Shown piece after piece: positions 8,108 to 15,770 of a DNA stretch of 31,880 nucleotides. How positions within the stretch are numbered: the stretch's first letter is position 1; every line of letters starts with the position of its first letter. The notes under the pieces were generated by a model, which made no database searches, was not told the origin of the DNA, and worked only from the letters and a program-made list of their open reading frames with translations. Both the position numbers and the translations under genes were made by a program. The DNA is taken from positions 1 to 31,880 of the forward strand of contig CAKPZU010000011.1 of the NCBI GenBank assembly GCA_934215405.1, written 5' to 3'. The stretch comes from an uncultured Bacilli bacterium. Lineage in GTDB: Bacteria; Bacillota_I; Bacilli_A; RFN20; CAG-631.

Positions 8108-8252
8108 TACAATGTAAGCATCTATCAGTAATATGGTAGGTGCTTTTATTATGTATGTCACGTTTGTCACGCCAGTCACATGTTCCTTAGCATATATACC
8201 TATAAATATGGATTTAGATGGTGCACCTCAAATAGTAGAAGGTGCATTGTAT
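8090..8252 (+). repeat. Duplicated 3' cassette, copy 1
   Basis: This stretch runs from the last coding bases (TGGGAAGTAAA) through the terminator, a run of TGTCAC-type repeats and a TATATACC...ATAAATA block to GGTGCATTGTAT. It aligns along its length, with small changes, to 9414-9574. The common segments include TGTCACGCCAGTCAC and GGTGCATTGTAT. The two copies lie about 1.32 kb apart, roughly one gene unit. Confidence 0.75.
8116..8147 (+). terminator. Intrinsic terminator after regulator copy 1
   Basis: AAGCATCTATC (8116-8126) pairs with GGTAGGTGCTT (8135-8145) with two G-T pairs around an eight-base loop. TTTT follows the stem's 3' end. A near-identical hairpin follows copy 2. Confidence 0.75.
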
Positions 8253-8501
8253 CAAATAAGTAGTTTTATTACATAATAATGGAATTGGTCTGCTGCAATG
8301 TTATCAGGCTTTTTTAAATTTTTTAACTAGAAAGCGAAAGCTAGTTTTAAATATAAAGCAAACGTATTTACTCATATAAGCTAAAAATGTTGGTATATAT
8401 ATATTAATACAATGGAAAGGAAAACAAAATAGTATGCAACACCTCGGTTGTATGATACCAAATTGATTTGGTATCATACAAGTTCATCCCCCAATATATA
8501 A
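8253..8501. other. Gene-free stretch with two hairpins upstream of regulator copy 2
   Basis: No reading frame with coding character was found. AACTAG (8325-8330) and CTAGTT (8341-8346) form a hairpin whose inner part can close on a GAAA tetraloop. A perfect 15-bp inverted repeat lies at 8448-8481. The AlbA_2 domain expected for copy 2 is not found here in any frame. Confidence 0.5.
8448..8481. promoter_or_regulatory. Perfect 15-bp inverted repeat, candidate operator
   Basis: TTGTATGATACCAAA (8448-8462) and TTTGGTATCATACAA (8467-8481) are exact inverted copies around TTGA. No T-run follows, so this is not a usual terminator. The inner TTTGGTATC also occurs in the palindrome before copy 1 (6669-6677), which suggests a shared binding site for these regulators. 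Confidence 0.5.
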
Positions 8502-9431
8502 CTCACCAATTTAAAGAATGATAGAACACATACAAAATTTACTAAAGAAGATTATATCTCTTTAGGCCTTTCTAATGACGAAGGATTTTTAACTAATGCA
8601 GGTGTTTTAATAGCAGATCAAAATACATATTTACATAATAGATTATTTTGTACTAGATGGAACGGATTAACTAAAACTGGCTTAGATGAAGCAAAAGACG
8701 ATAGAGAAATTGAAGGAAGTATTGTTAATCAGTTAATAAGAGCTTTAGATTTCTTTGAAGCGAACACTCATAAAAGATGGCATAAAGAATCAACAGGAAG
8801 AGTGGAAGAACCTGATTATGATGTATTAGCCATTCAAGAGGCACTAGTTAATGCGATAATTCATCGTGATTATACAGAACTTGGTAGTGAAGTTTGTCTT
8901 GATATTTATGATGATAGGATTGAAATATCATCTCCGGGTATTGCTTATGATAATCAAAACATACCAAAGAATGTTGATTTTATAGTTAAATCAAAAAGAA
9001 GAAATCCAATCTTAGCTGATGTATTTTCAAGAATGCATTATATGGATAGAAGAGGATCTGGTTTAAAGAAAATAACTGATGAGACTGGAAGATTATTTAA
9101 AGATGAAAGTTACCATGTTGAATACTACAATAACAATGGATTCTTTATGGTAACAATTTACAATGCAAATTATGGTAAAGTCATAGATGAATCACAGATA
9201 AATCACAGAAGCACAGAAGAATCACAAAAGGGTAAAATTGAATTATCTACTCTTGCAATGTCTATTTTGAACGAAATAAAAGCTAACAATAGTATAAAAA
9301 CTACTGAAATAGCAAACAGACTTAATATTGCTAGGGAAACTGTTTCCCGTAATATTGCTAAATTAAAAAAATGCGGTTATATTGCAAGAGTTGGTTCAGA
9401 TAAATTTGGACACTGGGAAGTAAAAGAATAA
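8502..9431 (+). pseudogene. AlbA_2-family ATPase regulator, copy 2, 5'-truncated
   Basis: The open frame runs from just after a TAA at 8499 and shows family homology from about 8523, but has no plausible start with a ribosome site. A GTG at 8802 lies well inside the conserved region. The N-terminal AlbA_2 domain is missing. What remains is the middle region (DEGFLTNAGVLIADQ, FCTRWNGL), the N-box AIQEALVNAIIHRDY, the glycine box DRRGSGLKKI, a polar linker and a C-terminal winged helix (KTTEIANRLNIARETVSRN) ending in GHWEVKE. It belongs to a different subtype from copies 1 and 3, although its 3' flank matches that of copy 1. It could still yield an internal product from GTG 8802. Confidence 0.7.
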
Positions 9432-9574
9432 TAAAATGTAAGCATCTATCTAAAATATGGTAGATGCTTTAAATATATTGTAACATCTGTCACGCCAGTC
9501 ACGTGTCACTAAGTGTATATACCAATAAATAATGGTTAGAGGGTGCGCTTTCGTCTATAGAGGGTGCATTGTAT
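9414..9574 (+). repeat. Duplicated 3' cassette, copy 2
   Basis: Same organisation as 8090-8252: end of the coding sequence, hairpin, TGTCACGCCAGTCAC, TATATACC-ATAAATA and GGTGCATTGTAT. Differences are scattered, so the duplication is not recent. Confidence 0.75.
9440..9470 (+). terminator. Intrinsic terminator after regulator copy 2
   Basis: AAGCATCTATC (9440-9450) pairs with GGTAGATGCTT (9459-9469) around TAAAATAT. The T-run is short, so termination may be weaker than after copy 1. Confidence 0.6.
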
Positions 9575-9895
9575 TAACAATACTTACCTTACACATATGA
9601 AAACAAAAGTTCTGATACACTAAAATTAGGACTTTTTTTGTTTTTAAGGTAAAATACGGCTTTTTAAACCGATTTCCTTCGACACTTTAGGATTTTTGCG
9701 TTTATAGTGCAGCACTCAAATGTATCAAAACAATAGTCATGACTAGGGTTTGCACTAAAAAAAATTATAAATGTACGGAGTCAAATTACCTAGAGTTAAT
9801 GTAAGAGTGTAAAGAATTCATTATATAATCTAGTTCTTAATGTTGAATAAATAGTGACATTTATGGTGACAAAATTGGTGACAAATCGAGTTTAA
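9575..9895. other. Gene-free stretch with a terminator-like hairpin and linker-like remnant
   Basis: No intact gene is seen. AAAGTTC (9606-9612) and GGACTTT (9629-9635) form a hairpin followed by a T-run ending at 9639. GTGACA occurs at 9854, 9866 and 9878, exactly 12 bases apart. In one frame these bases read SDIYGDKIGDKSS, like the repeat linkers of the neighbouring regulators, so a remnant of a further copy may lie here. Confidence 0.4.
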
Positions 9896-9916
9896 AATAT
9901 ATTCTGTTTAATCTTT

Positions 9917-10987
9917 TTAGTTGTTTTAATTATTAGTGCTGCTAAAACAATACCTGTTGATTGGGATGGACAAAGATTTATAAGAGTAGGTTCAAGTAAA
10001 GAAAGATTATCGAAGTTTCCTGAAAGAGAAGTATATTTATTCAAAGTATTAAGGGAAGGTCTTCCAACGATAGAAAATACACCATCAAAATATCAAGATT
10101 TATCCTTTAATAAGTTATTTGGTTATTACGGCTCAAAAGGAATTGCTCTTAAAGAAGAAACATTTAAAAAGAATTTAGGATTATTAACAGATGATGGAAA
10201 GTATAACATTCAAGCACAACTATTATCTGATAATTCACAACTACCTTTAAGAGTTTCAATTTTTGATGGAGAAACAAAAGGATCAAATTTGTTTTCTGTT
10301 AGAGAGTTTGGTTTTAATTGTTTGCTTTATTCATTAGATGAATTATTGCGATATGGAGATGTATTAAATATTATTCAAGCTGATGAAAGAAACAGAATAG
10401 TCGAAAGAAAAGAAGTCTCGCTTTTTGAAAGCAAAGCATTTAATGAAGCTATTATTAATGCTGTTCTTCATAATAAATGGATTGAGGGAAACGAACCAAT
10501 GATATCTGTTTTTTCTAATAGAATTGAAATATTATCAAGAGGAACCATTCCACCAGCACAAACCATTGAAGGATTTTTCCTAGGAGAGTCTATTCCTGTT
10601 AATGAAAAATTATCTGATATATTCCTTCAATTGCACTTAAGTGAAAAATCTGGAAGAGGCGTTCCTAAGATTGTTGAAACTTACGGAAAAGAATGTATTG
10701 AGTTTAGAAAAAATTCAATAGTTGTAAAAATACCTTTCAATTGGATTAATGTTGTTGGGAATAAAGTTGGGAATAAAGTTGGGAATAACAAAAAAAAATT
10801 AACAAATAATAGACTTATTATTATTCAAGAAATTAGAAATAACCCAAATGTAACAACAGTTCAACTTGCAAACATTTTATGTATAAGTGAAACAGCTGTA
10901 GATAATAATCTTAAGTATTTAAAACAAAATGGTTATATAAAAAGAAATGGCTCAAATAAAACCGGATATTGGGAAATTATTAAGTAG
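9917..10987 (+). pseudogene. AlbA_2-family ATPase regulator, copy 3, 5'-truncated
   Basis: Homology to copy 1 starts abruptly at LVVLIISAAKTIP, matching LVVLTIPAAKEVI about 115 residues into copy 1. The AlbA_2 domain and start are missing. The frame is open from 9896, with a possible internal start at 10289 (TTG). The rest is well kept: RFIRVGSSKERLSKFP, the N-box AFNEAIINAVLHNKW, glycine box SEKSGRGVPKI, a VGNK repeat linker and a winged helix (TVQLANILCISETAVDNN) ending in KTGYWEIIK. The absence of later stops argues for recent loss of the 5' end, or for a short product that still works. Confidence 0.7.
10754..10789 (+). repeat. Three 12-bp tandem repeats coding the VGNK linker
   Basis: GTTGGGAATAAA occurs twice exactly, then as GTTGGGAATAAC, encoding VGNK each time. 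It sits at the same place as the TTPI repeats of copy 1 and has the same period but an unrelated sequence, so the expansion arose independently. Confidence 0.9.
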
Positions 10988-11583
10988 TATTTTTTTATTT
11001 TTATAAGATAAAATAGATTTGTTTTTTCATTATGCAAATTGATAGAAATGTTACGCAAAAAAATAAACGTTACGCACTTTGTATAATAATTGTTTATCAT
11101 TTACATGTCGATAGGAAATATCAATTGTTGAGGAATCCTCGATAGTTCAATTTGAAGGAAATAGAAAGGTTAATCGAACTTTAAAAAATTAATTTCAATA
11201 TGTGCTAAAAACGCACAAGTTCAAATGGAAGAAATAGAAAAGTTAATCGTGCTATATGATTATTTTAATCTAAAAGATTAATACAGTAATTAGCTTTTAG
11301 TGTTACGAAAATTGATAGAATCGTTATAAAAAAATAGAAGTTACACACTTTGTATCATAATAGTTAATCATTTTCATAAAGAAAATTAGCACTATTATTG
11401 TTAAAATATGAAGCAGTTTTGAAAAAAGCAATTTGCATGCAGTATAATATTATTTTATTTCTTATCTTTGGAGAAATATTGAATAAATACTAAAACTAAA
11501 ACATTAAAAAAAGTGCTTAAAATTGCACTTTTAGAATATTTGATAATAACAATGGAAAACCGGAAAATGTAGTATATTTTATT
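10988..11583. repeat. Gene-free stretch with nested degenerate direct repeats
   Basis: A 68-base element starting ATTGATAGAA recurs at 11038-11106 and 11311-11378, sharing blocks such as CACTTTGTAT. Between them a second pair, about 37 bases and starting AGTTCAA, lies at 11144-11180 and 11218-11253 with GAAATAGAAA in common. The order is A-a-a'-A'. AAAAGTGC (11509-11516) and GCACTTTT (11525-11532) form a terminator-like hairpin. No gene is visible here. Confidence 0.6.
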
Positions 11584-11743
11584 TTACTGCATTAAGCATT
11601 TCTTTAATCGGTTTTCTTTTTTTGTAACGCTTAAGTTAAATACTTCAGCTAATACAGTGTTAATTACATCTTTCTTTGCTAAAGATTTTGCTATTTCTCT
11701 TCCTTTATCATCAATCATTTTGAATGCTTTTTGACATGGCTAA
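11584..11743 (-). pseudogene. Short minus-strand coding remnant
   Basis: An open stretch of about 50 codons ends in TAA and reads like real protein (KMIDDKGREIAKSLAKKDVI, then NTVLAEVFNLSVTKKENRL). It has no proper start and begins right after an in-frame stop. The family is not recognised. It is probably the tail of a lost gene at the edge of the repeat region. Confidence 0.35.
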
Positions 11744-11824
11744 TGTGCAAGTAAAATAAAAATTATAAAAAGCAATAAATAGGCATTAAATTTCACTTTG
11801 AAGTTTAACTAATTTTAAGTTGGC

Positions 11825-11872
11825 TTACAAATACTACTCATTATGCTATAATTAACTCGGTAAGAACCGAGT
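11825..11872 (+). promoter_or_regulatory. Promoter and 5' hairpin of the peptidase gene
   Basis: TTACAA (11825-11830), a 16-bp spacer and TATAAT (11847-11852) make a good promoter. Transcripts would begin within or next to a perfect 7-bp hairpin, ACTCGGT-AAGA-ACCGAGT (11855-11872). CGAGT (11884-11888), just after the ribosome site GGAG, could pair instead with ACTCG of the left arm. Confidence 0.6.
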
Positions 11873-11892
11873 CGGAATGGAGCGAGTAAACA

Positions 11893-12552
11893 ATGGAATA
11901 TAAAACAAAGCACTATATTTTTTCTATTGAAAATAATGAAATAGCTAAAAGAGATATTAAGCATATTGCTAAAATTCAAGAGGATGCTTATGAAAAAATT
12001 ACTAAAACATTAAAGATAGAATATGATTCAATTATAAAATATTATTTACTTAATTCACCAGAAGAGGTAGCAAAATTATCAAGTTATGATTATCCTGTTA
12101 ATGGCTTAGCAAATATTGATAAAAAGTGTGTATATGCTGTTTATAACGAAGATGTTAAATGCATTGGTCCACATGAGGATGCACATTTAATATCTGAAAT
12201 ATTTGGAATAACACATTCTGATTTTTTAAGCGAGGGCTTAGCTATGTTTTTTGATGAAACATGGTGGAATATAAAAAATGAAATTTGGTGTAAAAGATTC
12301 GTTGAAAATAAAACTATTATTAGTCCTTTAGATTTATTAAATGATAATAGCTTTTATGAAATCGATTGTGCAATTACTTATCCAATTGCTGGAGCGTTTA
12401 CTGCCTATTTAATAAAGCAATATGGCATTGATAAATATAAAGTATTTTATACACTTAAAGATTTAACTACTAGCAATATTGAAAAAATATTTGAGTGTAA
12501 AATAAACGATATAGTAAATAATTTTATTAAGTATATCAATGAAAATAATTAA
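11893..12552 (+). CDS. Putative zinc metallopeptidase (gluzincin, MA clan-like)
   Basis: The 219-aa protein has an HExxH zinc motif, H94-E-D-A-H98, and a downstream glutamate in SEGLA (E114), the third ligand expected of gluzincins. This matches short bacterial proteins of the peptidase MA-like group. Residues 1-90 are charged and contain no signal peptide or membrane segment, so it probably acts in the cytoplasm. The ATG is ten bases after GGAG. It has its own promoter and no operon partner, and it converges with the broken AraC gene. The substrate is unknown. Confidence 0.7.
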   Translation: MEYKTKHYIFSIENNEIAKRDIKHIAKIQEDAYEKITKTLKIEYDSIIKYYLLNSPEEVAKLSSYDYPVNGLANIDKKCVYAVYNEDVKCIGPHEDAHLISEIFGITHSDFLSEGLAMFFDETWWNIKNEIWCKRFVENKTIISPLDLLNDNSFYEIDCAITYPIAGAFTAYLIKQYGIDKYKVFYTLKDLTTSNIEKIFECKINDIVNNFIKYINENN

Positions 12553-12556
12553 TAGT

Positions 12557-13743
12557 TTACTTTAAATTCCTATATGCTAAAGGAGTCATTTTCACAAAAT
12601 GCTTAAAGGTATTATTAAAATGTGATTGTGATGAAAAACCTAAATAAACACTAATTGAAGCAATAGATTTATTACTATATTTTAATAAATTCTTTGCTTC
12701 ATTTATTTTCATTTTTAAAATATAATTTGAAACTGTCATTTCAGTCTCCCTTTTTACTTTTTTAAATAAAGTGCTTTTGCTTACAAATAAAGAAGCACAA
12801 ATATCCTCAGCTTTAATCGCCTCAGATATGCTCAATTATGTATTTATTTAATTTAACTAAAAATAATGATGATTCATTATTACCTTTAATTTTACTAACA
12901 TGCTCAGTAAAATCAAATAGCATTCTTATTTGTAATGATAAAATATCATTAGCATTTTGCATTAATTCAGCCTTTTGAATATATAAATCACTTAAGGCTA
13001 AAGCATCAGTAATAGACATATTTCCTTTAATAGCTGCTCTACTAAAAATTGTTGTTGAAACAATAAAGGTGTTTTTAGCTTGCCTTAAAACATCACTAGA
13101 TAGCTTTCCAGCCTTTGTAGCATGAGCATTATTAATCCAAGCTTTAAGCTTAGATACATTGCCATCTTCAACAATTGCTGTTAGCTCTTGCTCAATAGTA
13201 TAGGAATTATTTTCATAATTTGTGTTATATTCTTCAATTTGCTTATTTGATACTTCAATTTGTATTTCTTTATCTAATTTTTTATCCTTTTCCTTATCTA
13301 GTAAAACATCAGCTAAGGATTTTTTCTCATTATTTAAAATAAAGTCAAACATTAAAAGTGATTGTAAAACACTTTCAAGAGGCATATTAACAATATTATT
13401 CATTGAATAAACAAAATCTTTATAATCATCTTTATTTAATTCTAGCTCTAAAGCCAATTTAAAAAGAATAGAATTAGTTGGCTTTAATAATCTAAATGGT
13501 CCAAGTATTATTTTATATTCATTACTTTTTAAAAAGGCATAGTAAAAGAAATTCTTTGTAGTGAAATAACCAATGCTTTCATTATGATTTAATATTTCCT
13601 TTTCATATAAAATAATCGGATCTTTTTTTTAAAGGAATTGTAAAATAAGTTTTTAGCAAAGTATTATTTTCGTATAATCTAGCTGGTATTCCACATAGAT
13701 TTGCAAGATTTTCAATTAAGTATGCTAAATCATTTTTGTCCAT
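12557..13743 (-). pseudogene. AraC-family transcriptional regulator broken by two frameshifts
   Basis: Three adjacent minus-strand frames make up one gene. The first starts at 13743 (MDKNDLAYLIENLAN, ribosome site AGGAAG) and leaves frame at a run of eight A (13623-13630 on the plus strand); seven A would join it to the next frame (DPIILYEKEILNHNESIGYF). The middle frame runs through a ligand-type domain to NKYIIEHI, then stops at TGA. The third, overlapping at GAGCATATCTGAG, carries the AraC helix-turn-helix pair (LFVSKSTLFKKVK and YLGFSSQSHFNNTFKHF). One added AT unit at that point restores the usual YIIEHISEAI. The gene diverges from the sugar operon and was presumably its regulator. Confidence 0.8.
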
Positions 13744-13784
13744 AATTTTCTTCCTTTTTAGTATTATAATACAAAAAAACGGAA

Positions 13785-13809
13785 TATAATGCAAGAAAAA
13801 GCGCTTTCA
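13785..13809 (+). promoter_or_regulatory. -10 box and CcpA-like cre site before the sugar operon
   Basis: TATAAT (13785-13790) is followed by AAAAAGCGCTTTCA (13796-13809), close to the catabolite-responsive element core TGAAAGCGCTTTCA. The site would overlap the transcription start, a position where CcpA represses. No clear -35 box is seen. A perfect 12-bp palindrome, GTATTATAATAC, lies at 13761-13772 and carries the likely -10 of the divergent AraC gene. Confidence 0.55.
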
Positions 13810-13850
13810 TTATGATATATTTAATACAGCAAAAAGGAGATTATATAATT

Positions 13851-15770
13851 ATGGAAACTAAAATGCTTGACAATTATGTTTTGAATTCTAAAATTAAAAG
13901 TAAAAATGTTACTAATAAAGAAAAATGGCTTGGTTATTTATTAGGCCCAATTGGAGCTTTATTATTAAATGCAGTATTAGCCTCATATTTAAATGTATAC
14001 TATACTGATGTTTTAAAGCTAACATCTATTTGGGGTGGCTTATTTTTAACACTTTTTCCTATAATATCAAAAATTATTGATGCCATAACTAATGTAATTA
14101 TGGGTTTTATTATTGATAGAACTAAAACAAAGCAAGGAAAAGCAAGACCATGGATTTTATTTAGTGCTCCATTACTTGCAATAACTGGTATTTTATTATT
14201 TGTTGTACCAAGTGGAAGCATAAAGCTACAAGTGGCTTGGGTTATGATATCTTATAATTTATTTTATTCCTTTGCTTTTACAATTTATAATATGTCTCAT
14301 AGTTTAATGGTTCCTTTATCAACACGTAATACGACTCAAAGAGGGGGACTTTCAGTATTTAATCAAATTTCTACAATTATGATTTCAGGTATTGTTGTAG
14401 CTTTAATTTTTCCAATGCTAATAATGCCTCTTATTGGTGTAAATAAAACCTCTTGGATTATTTTAATGTGTGTTTTATCTATACTTGCTTTACCTTTAAC
14501 TTTAATTGAATATTATTTTACTAAAGAAAGAATAACTGAAGAAAAAGCAGATGATAAAGAACAAAAAATACCATTTATCCTACAATTAAAAGCTATTTTT
14601 ACAGACAAATATCTAATATTATTAATTGTTTATTTCTTAATATACACAATAGGAACAACATTGAAAAACATTAGCTTAGTATATTATTGTAATTATGTTT
14701 TAGGTACATATAATGATGGAATAACACAAACATTAGTTTCAGTGCTTGGTGGTATTCCTATGGGAATTGGTATCTTTTTAGTTTGGCCACTTGCCAAGAA
14801 ATTTGGTAAAAAGAATGTAACAATGGTAGGATTTATAATTTATGCAATAGGCAGTGCAATTTGCTATATGTTTCCAACTAATATGGTAATAGTATTAATT
14901 GGCCAATTTATAAAAAATATTGGTGGACTTCCTTGTGCTTATGTCTTTATGGCTTTATTTGCGGATGCCTTAGATGGACTTGAATGGAAAACAGGCTTTA
15001 GGGCTGATGGCATGGCTATGTCAATTTATAGTATTATTACTGTTGCAACAACTGGTATTTGTACAGGCTTATTTAATCTTTTCTTATCAAAAACAGGATA
15101 TGTTGCTCCAGTAACATTAAGTGAATATTTAAATACACCATTATTAAGCTCTTTAAAAACGCAGCTTAGCTTAGATAAAATTGCTGATCTTGTAAGTAGT
15201 GGTAAGCTTAATTCATCAATTGCCTTTGTTCAACAAGCAAGTGTTAATAATTTCTTTAGCTTTTCATTTGTTGGGCTTGAAATAATAACAGGTTTAGTAT
15301 GTGCCTTTATTTTATTCTTTGTAAATATTGAAAAAACTATTGATAAGAAGCATGAGGTATTAGTAAATAGAGAAAAGGAAGAATATAAAAAAGAAAATAA
15401 AGAATGGCTACCAGCTGATAAAAGAAATGAAATTTTATTATTAAAGCAAGAAAATGATGCTCTTGAAGCTTATAAAAAAGAACTACTTGAAAAATGTGAA
15501 AAGAAGCATTTAAGCTTTGAAGAGGAATATAAAAAACATTTAGATAAGATAAATAAAAATAAAGAGAAACAGCTTTTAAAGGAAAAAGAAATAGCTATTA
15601 AAGAAAAAGCTAAAAAAGAAAAATATGAGGCTAAGATAACTGAAAAAAAGCGAAAGATACTAAATAAGAAGCAAGAAGAAATTAATAGAATTTGGGAAAA
15701 AGAAAGCCTTAAAGGTCAAAAAGAATATGAATATTATCAAAAGGAGTTATTGAAATATGCAAGTAAATAA
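13851..15770 (+). CDS. GPH-type sugar:cation symporter with a long coiled-coil tail
   Basis: This is a MelB/XynB-like glycoside-pentoside-hexuronide transporter of the major facilitator superfamily, expected to import an oligosaccharide or glycoside with a cation. ATG 13851 follows AAGGAG by 11 bases; the upstream ATG at 13812 lacks a site. About 12 membrane segments span residues 40-490. Family landmarks include MGFIIDRTKTKQGKARPW near residue 85 and FADALDGLEWKTGFRADG near 370. Unusually, residues about 493-639 form a charged Lys/Glu coiled coil (LLLKQENDALEAYKKELLEK). It is neither a IIA domain nor any other domain I know. The gene overlaps the rhamnosidase by 14 bases, so both are co-translated. 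Confidence 0.9.
   Translation: METKMLDNYVLNSKIKSKNVTNKEKWLGYLLGPIGALLLNAVLASYLNVYYTDVLKLTSIWGGLFLTLFPIISKIIDAITNVIMGFIIDRTKTKQGKARPWILFSAPLLAITGILLFVVPSGSIKLQVAWVMISYNLFYSFAFTIYNMSHSLMVPLSTRNTTQRGGLSVFNQISTIMISGIVVALIFPMLIMPLIGVNKTSWIILMCVLSILALPLTLIEYYFTKERITEEKADDKEQKIPFILQLKAIFTDKYLILLIVYFLIYTIGTTLKNISLVYYCNYVLGTYNDGITQTLVSVLGGIPMGIGIFLVWPLAKKFGKKNVTMVGFIIYAIGSAICYMFPTNMVIVLIGQFIKNIGGLPCAYVFMALFADALDGLEWKTGFRADGMAMSIYSIITVATTGICTGLFNLFLSKTGYVAPVTLSEYLNTPLLSSLKTQLSLDKIADLVSSGKLNSSIAFVQQASVNNFFSFSFVGLEIITGLVCAFILFFVNIEKTIDKKHEVLVNREKEEYKKENKEWLPADKRNEILLLKQENDALEAYKKELLEKCEKKHLSFEEEYKKHLDKINKNKEKQLLKEKEIAIKEKAKKEKYEAKITEKKRKILNKKQEEINRIWEKESLKGQKEYEYYQKELLKYASK

Noticed and set aside
8090..9574. 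Integron-like cassette array with attC sites
   Set aside because: The repeated tails are structured, but no conserved 7-base core sites of the attC type and no integrase were seen.
11038..11378. CRISPR array
   Set aside because: There are only two copies of each repeat, they differ in sequence, and spacing is irregular.
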